64,000 nt of DNA from Penicillus capitatus (Eukaryota; Chlorophyta): positions 930,001 to 994,000 of the forward strand of contig OZ287695.1 in NCBI GenBank assembly GCA_965649825.1, written 5' to 3'. Both the position numbers and the translations under genes were made by a program. Numbering within the stretch: the stretch's first letter is position 1; each line of letters opens with the position of its first letter. Below the pieces are notes generated by a model. It saw only the letters and a program-made list of their open reading frames with translations, searched no databases and was not told the origin of the DNA. Below, one piece after another: positions 32,427 to 43,779 of the stretch.

Positions 32427-33489
32427 TTATGTCGTCGATGATTCGACAGGGAGATGCAGACTGGCAGCGTATTCGAAAAAGGATCCGGCGTAATTCGCGA
32501 CGTTCCGGAATCCGATCGACTTGAGCACGGCGTAGAGAAAAGCGGAACGAATACCGCAAGCACAGTAGACGATGATGCGTTTCTCCGGTAAGATCCCTGC
32601 CTCACTCAGCGCAGTCCGAAGCATATCATAAGGAAGCATCTCAGGACCTTGCATCCCGCTAAAAACATTGCGCCTGCAGACGGGAGAGCCTGAGAGAGAG
32701 AGACGCGATGCGATTTGGTCGAGTACCAATCGTAATGTATGGCTGTGGGAATGTGTCCGTGTCGTTTGTATCTGAGATCATCGACGCCGTTGAACTCATC
32801 GAGCGTACGTGTGTCGACGATTGTGACCGCATGTGTTTGCAGCGCTGCTTGTTGGATGTCATCGCAAGTGGCAAGGCATTCGAGACGTAGCACTGCAGTC
32901 AGATCTCCTTTCCCAAGGCGTCCTCGTCCACTGAGGCCTGACTGCAGCCAAGCACCGATACCGCCCGCCAGAATGCGCGTGTGCTTGTGGCCGAGGTAAT
33001 CCAGTTGCCAGTAGATGCGTGCCTCGTCGCCGTCTCCATGATGCCAACGGCCAAAGACGACCACGGGGACGTCATTGCAAACCCCGTATTCCCGAAAGAG
33101 ATCAATCATGTCGCTGGTCGACTTCATCTGCGTCAGTGGTGGTGGGTCCTTTAGGAACGCTTCCCAAGAACAACGAATGGATCCTTCGGTATCATTGAAA
33201 TGGAGGGGCCCACTGCGGGTATCCGGTTACCTGGTATCGTCCCGCTGAAACCGGGTTCGTCTCCCGAATGCCTGAAATCGGCGTGACGGGCGTCAAGAAT
33301 GGTCACGCCGACGTCGGAATGCATGAGTCGATGGAGATCGGCAGGAGTGACAAAGACGTCGTCGTTCATTTGGCAGCATTGGCAGCGCCATTCTCGCCTT
33401 CGACTAAGAAGCGACTGGGGTCCACGTCGCTTAGAAAATACTGAAGTTCCTAACCAACGTAGAATCTGGATGCGTGTTTCGTGCGACAT
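32427..33489 (-). CDS. Tandem-rhodanese sulfurtransferase 2
   Basis: Paralogue of the neighbour. From minus ATG 33489, the N-terminal domain has GVTILDARHADFRHSG. An intron near 33130-33165 joins to DVPVVVFGRWHHGDGDEARIYW and the ILAGGIGAWLQSG segment. The second domain has AVTIVDTRTLDEFNG, the GHIPTAIHYDW motif, a second intron near 32650, and the loop VYCACGIRSAFLYA with the active-site Cys. It lacks the hydrophobic anchor of copy 1. The loop sequence CACGIR against CTRGIR may shift substrate preference between thiosulfate and mercaptopyruvate. Tandem duplication of one ancestral gene. Confidence 0.86.
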
Positions 33490-33864
33490 GATCGCCGACC
33501 AGAGTGTGTATCGATAATGCGTACATCATGCTTGAACAAATGAAACACTAGACGAGAAGTTTGAAAGAGGAACACTGCGTACCAGCCACCGAGGCACTTT
33601 CACGTATCAGTGGAGAATGGGACATTGCGATGCATTTGGCGAAGAGCGAGTATTATTCAAAAAACTTGCGATGTGTGCTTGACCTTGCGATGCATGCTAG
33701 CTTCGAACAGGAAGCATACACCCAAGAAGGAGATACATCAGCGGTTTCTTTCCTCCAACGTCTAACGGTCGCTGAGACGCTGCAAAGAAGCAAGTGCGTA
33801 AATGGCAATTACCCACATTACTTAAGCGCCCGCCATTGCTGCAGAACGCATTTTAGCCTTGAGT

Positions 33865-36655
33865 ATGAAACGGTTTTGTGTTTCGCGTTACCGTTTCCGC
33901 TTTCGGTTTTCGTTACTGCTTCTCGTGCACCTCCACCTAGCAAAATGTCAAGAAAAAGAAGGTACTGTCACCCAGGTTGGCATTTCCGATGCGGATATGT
34001 CCTTTAACGGTTCAGGAGCATCGGCCTCTGAGCCACGAGTCACTTCCTATATCATCGTGAGTTTGTATAGCGTGCATTAGTTCAAGTTTCACGCCCGTTT
34101 TTCTCATAGGGAGAAGAAGCACCTGAGGAACGGTTCCCTTACGTTTGCAGTCTCTCAAGACGCGAAGATGGAATCCACCGCTGCGGTGGAACACTCATTC
34201 GACAACAGTGGATCGTCACAGCGGCACACTGCGTCGACCCCGCCTATCCAAATAGCATCGGCAGAAATCCCCTTATCCGTTGCGGTATTCACAGGCTCGA
34301 CTCAAGTGATCCCGGCAAGGTAACCTATTCGCGGCCATTCACTTTCCTACCAAGATGGAAGCTGCTAGCTGTTCAGCGGAGAGGAGAGTCACTGGCCCGA
34401 GTCTTGGACCGGCGACGTGAAGGACGGATACGACATCGCAATCGTCAAACTAAACAGAGAAGCGAACCTCAAATTGCCGTCGATAGACACTCAGGCAGGC
34501 GAATTCCGCCCAGGCAAAATATTCACTGCACTCGGTTGGGGACGGAACAAGACTGGGCACTTTCCAACCTCTCTACACATGGCAGACAGCCTTGTGTATG
34601 TGAGTAATGACCAGTGCAAAGAATCTCTGAAAGACGCCGTCAAGACGCATTCGATTTGTGCTGGATTCTCGGAGGAGAATGAGAACACATGCAAAGGTTC
34701 AATGATTGCTTGCGGGCATAACTTTCTTCTAAGACTCTTCTGCTGAAGGTGATTCTGGCGGTCCACTGTTGATTCCTAACAGTTTTGGAGTCTACACAGC
34801 AGCTGGAAACCCAGAATTCGACCTGCTTGTCGGCGTGACATCCATGGGATCCAAGAATTGCTCCGATGGATCTCCTTCCATCTATACAAGTATCGGTGCA
34901 TTCTGGGATTGGATTCTAAAAGAAATTGGCAAAGAAGATGTAAATTCTTCACCAAATCTCTTGTTCTGTCCTGATCGCTTTGTGCAGGTGCCAGACCCAT
35001 CAGAAGAACCTTCACCAACTGTTATGCCATTTTCAGAGGCAGATGAAGTCGCAGATGATGAACTGAAAGAGGAGTTGGAACAGCAAGAACTTGAAGAATG
35101 GCGCAAAGAGATAAGAGGACTCTCGCAAGAACAGTTGATCAAGGTTGCATTAATAATGAAGATCGTTGCGAATCGACAGACGGCTTTGTAGGAAGCGTAT
35201 CGCTGCATAAAGGATGACGATGCCCTTAGGCTAGAAGCTGCATTCCTGGAAGGACTGGATCCAGATTCTTTCTACAAGACCTTTCTTCAGATGCCATGGG
35301 GGAGTGAATGGGACCGCCTTGCGTTATTGCACTGGTCGGCAGTTTACAATGCGTCAGAAAGCACCGAGGTAGCACTCTCATTCGAGTCCACTCTGGACTA
35401 CAGAGTCTATATGATTCCCTTCTGTCTACTAAATCCTTGTACTCATACTTTGAAGGTTCTTCTAGAATATAACGCAACCGTTGACAAGCTCAACAGCATC
35501 AAAGAGACTCCTTTGCATCTGGCGGCTGGAAAAGGACACGCCAAGGTAGCAAAGGTAAATCTACAAAACAAGCTTCATCGTCTGCTTCGACGTCCATACT
35601 CAGATTCTCCTCGACCACGGTGCCGACGTTAAACTGGAACTGGTTGATAGATGGACTGCTCTGCATCTGGCAGCCCGTTACGCAGACGCCGAAATGGTGG
35701 AGGTTTGTATCCCGTGCACTTCGTTGCCTCATCGACAGACAGCCTCGGTTGACTGCCAGATCCTCCTCGAGCACGGAGCCGACGTTAACCTGAAATTGGC
35801 TAACGGATGGACTGCTCTGCATCAGGCAGCCCGTTACTCAGACGCCGAAATGGTGGAGGTTTGTATCCCGTGCACTTCGTTGCCTCATCGACAGACAGCT
35901 TCTGTCGACTGCCAGGTCCTTCTCGAGCACGGAGCCGACGTTAAACTGGAATTGGTTAATGGATGGACTGCTCTGCATCAGGCAGCCCGTTACGCAGACG
36001 CCGAAATGGTGGAGGTTTGTATCCCGTGCACTTCGTTGCCTCATCGACAGACAGCTTCTGTCGACTGCCAGGTCCTCCTCGAGCACGGAGCCGACGTTAA
36101 CCTGAAATTGGTTGATGGATGGACTGCTCTGCATCTGGCAGCCCGTTACTCAGACGCTGAAATGGTGGAGGTTTGTATCCCGTGCACTTTGTTGCCTGCC
36201 TCGTTGACAGACAGCTTCTGTCGACTGCCAGGTCCTTCTCGAGCACGGAGCGGACGTCGACGACGTAACCGCTTACGAACAGACACCACTTCACCTTGCT
36301 GCGTCCGGAGGGAACCTTGAAGTCGTGAAGGTATACTTCTAATCTAACGCCGTTCTCCATTTTTCCTGTTGCAGTTGTTGATCGCAGAAAATGTCTTTCT
36401 CAACGCAACAGATGTGGATGGAGATACTCCGCTTCACTATGCAGCAGAGGATGGCGAGTCAGAGACGGCAAAGGCGAGTCAGAGACAGCATTTTACAGTT
36501 TCATGATGCATTTCCAGGTTCTGGTGGATGCCGGGGCCTCGAAGACGATAACCAGCGATAGCGGAGACACGCCTTTTGACGTTATTTGCACTGAAACTGA
36601 CACTAAATGTTCTGCAGCGAAACGGTCCTCTCTTAAGAGACTCTTGCGACCATAA
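33865..36655 (+). CDS. Chimeric S1 serine protease-ankyrin repeat protein, copy PA1
   Basis: Signal peptide ([20 protein letters not shown]), a family leader ([13 protein letters not shown]), then across intron 34057-34109 the protease start [15 protein letters not shown]. The triad is complete: His in TAAHC (34218-34232), Asp in [10 protein letters not shown], Ser in GDSGG (codon 34754-34756, after an intron). Residue 189 (chymotrypsin numbering) is Asn (NTCKG), so the trypsin Arg/Lys pocket is not expected. A Glu-rich linker follows. Intron 35144-35191, whose 3' end forms an in-frame TAG, joins to [21 protein letters not shown] and [12 protein letters not shown]. Then come 7-9 ankyrin repeats (such as [17 protein letters not shown]), including four units of 156 bp. 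A GC-AG intron (36474-36517) precedes the last exon, ending SLKRLLRP. Intact exon 1. Confidence 0.85.
35590..36240 (+). repeat. 156-bp ankyrin exon-intron cassettes of PA1
   Basis: Four nearly identical 156-bp units, each one ankyrin repeat (about 99 nt) plus a 57-nt putative intron running from GTTTGTATCCC to GACTGCCAG. The intron is a multiple of 3 with no in-frame stop, so unspliced RNA would also be translatable. Near-identity includes the introns. Confidence 0.9.
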
Positions 36656-37134
36656 GGGGCCGTCTAATGAAGCACTCGGCTGTAAACCATATCATCTGGA
36701 TAACTGTCTAGTCTTTAGTTGATCTAACAATACTTAATATTCTGAAAGAAACATTCCTGAAAAGTTCGAATGGAGGAAGAGTCGACTGATTGCTTTCTTG
36801 TATGCAAGAGGAGAGAGGTCACTAGGACCGTGGCTTCTGTTATTGATTGTCGACGATTGACGAACTCAATGCATTTGATTGAGAATCTCAGGTCAGAAAC
36901 TGAAACATCAAAGGCATTTCAACATCATCTGTTGTTTGATGACAATAGCGACATTCTCACTCTTTCTGTCTATCAGTGACATTTCGTATCGAAGCACATT
37001 ATTCACCTTTGTTGTGGGAATGAGTTAGCGGCATGTATCCAGAGTTTAGCAATATCTTCACTTTTGCTCACACTGTAAAGCCTGAACTCGCATTCGATTG
37101 GGATTGGCGATTGATTTAGGCTACGACCAAGTCT
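36656..37134 (+). repeat. Conserved 3' flank of the protease-ankyrin family
   Basis: The stretch about 36770-37040 matches, in inverted orientation, 43790-44100 and 53380-53720, always downstream of a protease-ankyrin gene, for example the words TGATGACAATAG and CACCTTTGTTGTGGGAATGAG. Frames are not conserved between copies, so it is most likely a 3' untranslated or terminator region carried along in the duplications. Confidence 0.75.
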
Positions 37135-39241
37135 CTAGGCATCTTTCCAAAGGAATGTATCTCGACGGCGCGATTCGCGTGATCCTGAATAGGTGAGAGA
37201 AGAATACACGGAGAGGAACCCGCAGTCTGTTTCACATTGACTTAAGAAAATAAGCGTGTGTACAAAACTGTCGGATTTTTCCACAAGAAAACCAAACATC
37301 GATTGCGAAATCAGATCCCCAACACACTTGTGGTGGATTCGATCAGGGGAATCGCCAGGAACTTCACCACGACCAACGTGACTGTGATGCAGGCCACTGG
37401 AAATAGCACCACACGCATGCACGTGAAATGAGATGATCATTTGAGGAGTAGGTTTACTTGCGAAGAGGGAGGCGTTACGTCGAACAATGAACAGTGCTTG
37501 AGTGGCGCTGATTTCTCCTGCGTTGTATCGGTAGCCGAAGTCTTTTGAGACCACCAGCTTTGGAAACATTTGGCGCAGTTTCAGTGTCACATTTTTGTAC
37601 ACCCAGCCGACGAAGTAATCAGCGAAGTCTGCCGGTGGGTAGTGAAACTGCTCAAAAGCCATAGCCTACACCACAGCACCGACATCAATTTCAACAATGA
37701 GAACAAGGGTAACCTGTTGCGCTTGTTGCAGGGCGCGCATTTCATCCCATCGCTGATCATGAAACGCCTTTCCTACTGCTTCGACATCTCCGTCTGCCGC
37801 CTTCAGAGCATCGCCGAGTACTTTTGCGTCAAAGATGGCCGAGTTGGCTCTGCAGAATTCGCGTCAGGTCTGCGTCAGGTGCAGATCAGGAACAAACCCG
37901 ATCCCGATATTTGGACTGAAGCTATGGGCAGCGTCCCCAAGAAGAACTGTCGAGGGACCGTACATCTTGGACACGAGAATGACGTCAGCATTCCTCGTCA
38001 TGGGAGCCGTCTTCAACTGGTCGGCGATCTCTGTGATCCACTCCTGAAACCCGTCGAGATCGCAATGCAGGCGCTGTGAAAACGTCATACCTGCGGAAAG
38101 TAGGGAGGTGCGACATCTCTCAGCCACTGGCGTTCCTTTCCTTCGATGGCTTTGTATGTCTCTACATTCATTGAAATCGATGCGTTCATCATGGTCTCTT
38201 CTGATTGATACACAACAAGCACTATTAATTCACCCATTCCCCTCGTCACAGGAGATCTGCGACTCAGTCCTCCCATCAAAATGAATCCAGGTTTCACAGA
38301 TTCAGACACCGAATCTGCAAGACATGATGGTGTTTAATCGCAGCGCAGGTCTGGTGGAAGCCACTACCTCCGTCCAAGAAAGGAAGGTTACGAATTGACT
38401 TGTACCCTCTTTTGGAGCGATAACGCTTAGTCACTATGGACTCGCCGAGTTTCTCCATCTCCTGTCGAACGACTGAATTGTAGCCGTCAGCCCCGACGAG
38501 CAAATCATAGCACATGGCGATGTCTTCGCCCTTGGCGTCTTCAAAGAAAACAGTCTTTGCTTCAAAGTCAATCCTCTGACGAAGCACCTCGGGATCAGAG
38601 GTATGAGAGAAGGGAGAAGCAATACGTGCCTTGCAGCTGCAGTTGTAGTGGAAGGTGATCTGATCTTTGAACTTGTCCTCTGCGTCTCTCAGAATCAGCT
38701 CAGCAATGCTTTGCCTTTCTCCCATATAGACTCTTCTCGGATTATCTGGCGGCCCGATCTTCACATTTTCCAATCCAAGTGCAACAAAGCCTGCACTTCA
38801 TCAACACACTCAAGACTGTTTCCCGTGCCATGAGCAAAAGTTGAACCACGGAGCGCGTGAACGCCGGATTTGAAACCTTCTTCGGGAAACTCGACACCGA
38901 CATCTCGCATGGCATCCACGGCGTACGACTGCAAGCTAAGGAGGTTCGCACGAGTGCGGGGATAGGGATTCTCTCGCGGATCGTTTCGTTTCTCGAACAC
39001 CTGCTCAGCGCAGTTCCTCGTCTGCACGCCGACAGACCTGACACGGAAGTGTGACCTTGACGGAGAATCCTTCTCTTGCGAGATAGAGTGCCGTCACCGT
39101 GCCTGCAGGTCCGGCCCCGATCACCAGTGCTGTCTTTCCACGATATCTGAGAGAGCTGCCAGCCGGTAGCCTGGATCCAGACAGCTCGGTCTGATCGGCA
39201 CATGCTGATGGCTCACTCGTCGCTGGATGGATGGCTCTCAT
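37135..39241 (-). CDS. FAD-dependent monooxygenase (kynurenine 3-monooxygenase-like)
   Basis: Flavoprotein hydroxylase of the aromatic-ring hydroxylase group. From minus ATG 39241: RYRGKTALVIGAGPAGTVTA (dinucleotide-binding GxGxxG). An intron joins to VFEKRNDPRENPYPRTRANL. Then KIGPPDNPRRVYMGERQ, the DG motif YDLLVGADGYNSVVR, and the GD motif YGPSTVLLGDAAHSFSPNIGIG. An intron joins to NSAIFDAKVLGDAL, followed by FEQFHYPPADFADYF. The EKR-DPR start recalls kynurenine 3-monooxygenase, but the RSINLALS box is not conserved, so the substrate is unsure. About four to six introns. C-terminal exons near 37135-37500 are tentative. Confidence 0.75.
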
Positions 39242-40697
39242 CTCGGGTCACCGTTTCGTCGGTAACAGCACCTGTTGCGTTCATCGATTGCCTAAAGCTG
39301 TCTGTGTGCCCTTCGAGTTTGCTTCGGGAACGGTCGAACGCAGTGTGCTTCGTCGAGATGCGACGCTGCGGCGTTTGGCGCTCGACGCCGTTCGAAGCTC
39401 TCCTACCAAAGCCATACGTCGCCGCAGAAACCGCACAGCGCCGAGGAGTCGAATGTCTGCAGGCTAGCAGCTGGGACATATTAACGACTGTCTGCTAATG
39501 GAAATTTGTGGCGGGTATTCGCGATGTACGGAATTCTCTGCAATTTGCTCTCGACAGACTGCGTGGTGATGTATTCTCTTTGACTGCATCAGTCTCGCCC
39601 GCCGGCGAACCATTATACGTTTGGACGAGAGATGGCGTAGACTCGACGCTCTTCTGTGAACCTCATTCTTAGCCGAAAATTGAAGATACTGCCCGAAGCG
39701 CAGTTCAGATTTCGAAAACACAGATCGACACTGCAACCTCTATGGAGACTCACAACCGATGCGATGGATGCCATAAATCGAAGACAAAGAATGCTGGCGA
39801 TCAGTTTTGATTTGGAAGGGGCATACGATCGAGTCTGTCTAACCATCCTTTGGAAGAAGCTACATGATGCACACTTTCCGGCTTATTTGCTCCGCATTCT
39901 CTGGAACATGACACACAAGCGATCGGCGCTGATAAGTTCACAAAGAGAATAACATCAGTTTAGACCGGAACGAGGACTGGTCCAGGGAAGCCCCCTCGGC
40001 CCTATCCTATATGCCATCTACCCAAAAGACATTGCAGAGGAAATTCCCCCAGAGGTACACCCGCTCTTGTATGCAGACGATTTGTTGATCTACACCCTGG
40101 ACACTGACGACAATCGTAGACGACTGCAGCAAGCCATTGGCACTAACGAAGCATGGTGCTCCAAGCACGGAATGCAACTGAACGCTTCGAAGACTCAGGC
40201 CATTATCTTCCGACGCAACTTTGACTCTTCTACTCCTCCCTCAAGTGTCCTTGGAGAAAACATCACATATCGGCCAAAAATGAAGTACTTGGGCGTCCTA
40301 CTTGACTCGAAACTCTATTTCGATCACCACATGCAGGAAAGGGTCACCAAGAGCTTACAACGATTGAACACAATTCGAAGATTAACTCGTGTCCACTGGG
40401 GCGCCCAGCCAGGAATTATTCGGAGACTCTTTCTTCAATGTGTCCAACCAATGATACTATACGCAAGTCCGATATGGGCCCATCGTGTGAGAATTCTCTC
40501 TGACCAAAAAGCGCTGGACCGTACTACCAGACATGCCGGAATCGCAATCGGCGGAGTACTCGCCACAGCTTCACTGGAAGCAGTCACTCAACTTGCACAT
40601 CTACATCCTCTATCAGACCTCGCCATGTGGACGCTAGTGATTCACGCCGCCTCGTCGACAGCGCTGGCTGAGGATTTCAATCGATCCTCTTCCGGAG

Positions 40698-41096
40698 GAG
40701 GAGAATTCCTCTTTTACATGGTGCGCTCTTAGAGCATGTTCCATGGTTCTGTGCATTTACTTACAGTGGCATTCACATTTACCACCCGACGCCCATTGTC
40801 AATTCACCGTTCAATCGTTCAATTAGGAGACTCGTGCTTCCATCCGTCGCTTCACATGTCTCACAGCGTCTGCGACGATTCGTCGTCCACCTCACGTCTA
40901 ACCGCATGCTCCGGTCTGGACTTGACCCGCGTCTTTTTAATTGCCCAATCTTCCGATTTTCTTGATCATGATGAGTCGCCGCTTCACCCTCCGGCCAGTC
41001 ACTATCACCCGAGTGACTCACGGGGCGCCTCGGCGGGATTCGAACCCACGCCTCTTGAGAAAACCTCAAGTGTGCCAACCATTACACCACGAGGGC
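40698..41096 (-). mobile_element. tRNA-derived SINE inserted in the LINE relic
   Basis: A 399-bp insert flanked by 15-bp direct repeats GATCCTCTTCCGGAG (40683-40697 and 41097-41111), a typical retroposition target-site duplication. On the minus strand it begins with a tRNA-like head containing A box TGGTGTAATGG and B box GGTTCGAATCC, immediately next to one repeat. The body (about 330 bp) has no coding frame I accept. Removing insert plus one repeat restores the host LINE reading frame. The 3' end (around 40698-40720) has no long A tail. Confidence 0.88.
41026..41096 (-). tRNA. tRNA-like SINE head (not a functional tRNA)
   Basis: Acceptor stem half GCCCTCG pairs at only 5 of 7 positions. D arm, anticodon stem CTTGA/TCAAG and T arm GTGGG-TTCGAAT-CCCGC fold. 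The anticodon loop GGTTTTC would give TTT (Lys), but position 33 is G instead of the invariant U. The D-arm region is closest to eukaryotic tRNA-Gln. Internal Pol III promoter boxes are intact. Confidence 0.75.
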
Positions 41097-41693
41097 GATC
41101 CTCTTCCGGAGCTATTCACCTTACGTCTACGGACTTCCTTAGAGCTGAGTTAATGCGTATCCAGAAATCCCAGTTACCATTAGACAGAAATGGCTCTGTC
41201 GAGACGATTTCAATACTTATCAAAACTCGGTTAGGACGACGACGATTCAAACAACAGACGTGGCAGTTCTATGAATAGCAAGCTTCAAGACAATGGCACA
41301 ACAGTGACCGGGGTACTCTCTTGAAACAATTGAACTGTAAATATTGTATCCACCAACGTCCATGGTTCCAAGATCTGAGCTGGACCATGGCAAGTATCTC
41401 ACACATCAATCAATTACTCTCGGGACATCTCCCAACGTTAGAATACCTACGAAACAAGGAAATCGAGATAGACACCGGACGGATTATGCAGAGGGTGTGG
41501 GAAGCAAAGAGAAGCAATGGATCACCTTCTCCAGTGCGAATCCTTGAGAGAGAAACGAAGACAGCTGTTCTACCAAGACGATCCGCCAATTAATGAACTA
41601 GTAGGAACGCTGGTCCAAGAAGCCCGACTTTACTTTCGTTTTGCAGCATTCTGCAAAGACATCTTCCGTATACTCAGGAGAGAAGCAAAATGA

Positions 41694-43600
41694 AACAACT
41701 GTCTCGAACCGAGCCTGCATGTACTTTTAAAACAACGTAATGCACACAAACAGTAAGAACCTAACCAATTATGTACGAACCACCAGGAGAACATGGGCGA
41801 TATGCCACTGGCGAAGCCCCTCCTGGATTTAAAAATCTCTCCCGACGCTCTTCTGTCGCGCGAGAGCCCTTAGCTTCTTCTAGTCTAAAATGTCGTCGTT
41901 TTGTCTTTCCAGTGGCACTTCGGGGCCGCTGCTGCTTTCAAGGTCGTTTAAGCGGCACTGTTTTAGCCATCTGATGATGCAGGTGAGCTTATTAAACACC
42001 CTCGTCTGCATTCGAGTTTGTTGCGCAGGGCTGAGACGAGGTTAACGATGGTATCCTGCCGAAATATGTTTTCTGCGACTCTGCTCTTCCATTCTCGGCG
42101 GCAAGAATCGCTGTCCACTTTCCCGTTCATCCTTCTTGAAGCCGTCGGATGCTTTGAAAACCTGGTGTTAGTTCCGGAGACACTCGACTATTATGGAACT
42201 GAGTGATAGTTGCATTTGACACTTCAATATGGTTGCCGAGAGCGAGACTCTGCAACGAGTAACGATTTTCAAAAAGCCAGGTCGAAAGTGTCGGCTTTCT
42301 TTTTATTCTCACGACCTCACAAGGGAAACGAGCGTTTCTGCAAAGTCTTTTTTCCATTACTGAACAGATAGACATGCCTCTCGTAGTGTAGAAGAGGCCA
42401 CTCGACTTGATATTTGTTCGCCGACATGCAATACGTGTCGTAGAGGGAATCCGTTTCTCTGACGCGAGTCTGCATGAGGCAGTCATCTATCCACACGGAG
42501 TCGAAACGGCACGCGTCGGAGGACGCGAAAGTGGAAGAACGCTTTAGGAAAGGAGGGATGGTTCGTCCACTGTCGCCGATAGCAGACGCTTGCCGATCAC
42601 TAACAGAGCATCAGTCGATATGTGAAAACTGCCTTGGCGACTGAACGGCGCTTAAGCCAAAGCACGATGGATTGGGTAAACAAACGGATCGTAAGAAAAA
42701 CAGCATGCTTCAAACACTTTCTGTTCGATTTCAAGCATCCCATTTCAATCCTTGCTTATCAGATACGATTCCTTGATATGCGTTGCAAAAACTCCTTACG
42801 AGGGAAGTCTACTGTATGAGCTACATTTATACGCGACAAAGTGCCGAGAGTGCTTAGACCAAAATTGTTGGAAATGTAGCATCCTATCCACTGTTCGTAG
42901 CCGTCTGAAGCGGTTCGTTTCAGGGTAACCACCTTTGGCGCGCTGTCCATCAGATGCGACGGGTGCTAACCTCCGAGCCGATTTCTTCATAACAGTCGGG
43001 CGATGGTTTTCGAACGTGCCCTGAAGTTCGCGACTGATAGCTGTTGGGGTTAGGAAATCCACAACCATCGTGGGTATTTAAAGACCGACAATCCTCTTGT
43101 AATTATCCTGAGTTCTTGGTGCTATCTCTGAGCGTTCATTGCCATCGTCGTCGCGTCGTTTCGACTCGTGTTTTGTTTCTCGTTGTGCAGAAGATTCCCA
43201 ACAAAAATACATCAGTCTAGTCCAGAAACCGCCGATATACCGAATTTCATCTAGTTGTTTATTGTTCGTCCATATATGCCTGACGTTTCGAACGACAAAA
43301 GAATCGTGGTCATCCTATTTTCCACGTTTCTTCATCCACAGCGCGTCTCTCGAAATCGCACTGGAGACCTCATAGAGGCAGGCCCATCTTGTCAGAGGTG
43401 GCGAGCACTTGATTTCCGAAAAGAGGCGCGACGAGGCGTTTAAAAGGGAAGAGAGACAGGCGTCGATGTGTTTGTTTCCTTGCTCCAAAAATCTTTGAAG
43501 CTCACGATTGGTTGGCTAACCATAGATGTCAAACTTCCGGATCTGCACGTGAGGCGGTTTAATGAAGTCCGATCAATTTAGGTGCGATGTCCTTTTAAGC
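41694..43600. other. 1.9 kb without a supported gene
   Basis: Beyond the LINE end no frame on either strand resembles a family. Minus frames near 42127-42486 and 42796-43068 have no motif. The part nearest 41700-41900 may be the LINE's 3' untranslated region. Confidence 0.35.
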
Positions 43601-43779
43601 ACAGTTGATTCTTCTTTAACGAAACCACTTTGGAACAAATGCGTTTAATGTGATGTAATGTCGAGATACATTCTTTTGCAAAGATGTCTAGAGATTAGAA
43701 TGCAGCTTAGAATGAAATGATTACCAAGTCCAACCGAATGGTAGTTCAAACTTCACTGTAAACAAACAGCGAAACCTTG

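Larger units (their letters stand above)
39620..41693 (+). mobile_element. Non-LTR retrotransposon relic (LINE), 5'-truncated
   Basis: A reverse-transcriptase domain is readable: FRKHRSTLQPLW, motif A ISFDLEGAYDRV, motif B GLVQGSPLGPILYAIY, catalytic LLYADDLLIY, motif E MKYLGVLLDSKL. An in-frame TAA at 39950-39952 interrupts it. The connector continues to 40697, resumes at 41112 after a SINE insertion (RSSSGAIHLTSTDFLRAEL), meets a TAG at 41276-41278, and finishes in shifted frame with INQLLSGHLPTLEYLR and AMDHLLQCESLREKRRQLF, like the C-terminal region of Jockey/I-group elements. No endonuclease domain upstream, so 5'-truncated. The element is dead. Confidence 0.88.

Noticed and set aside
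35189-35191. Programmed stop-codon readthrough between protease and ankyrin domains
   Set aside because: The TAG is shared by all copies, but a GT at a phase-0 site 48-57 nt upstream makes it a regular 3' splice site, and PA3A has a further stop inside the interval that readthrough would not solve.
36770-36979. 69-aa frame after PA1 as a separate gene
   Set aside because: The sequence is conserved in other copies but the reading frame is not; it is 3' flanking sequence.
41026-41096. Functional tRNA gene
   Set aside because: Position 33 is G, two acceptor pairs are missing and the sequence is the head of an element with target-site duplications.
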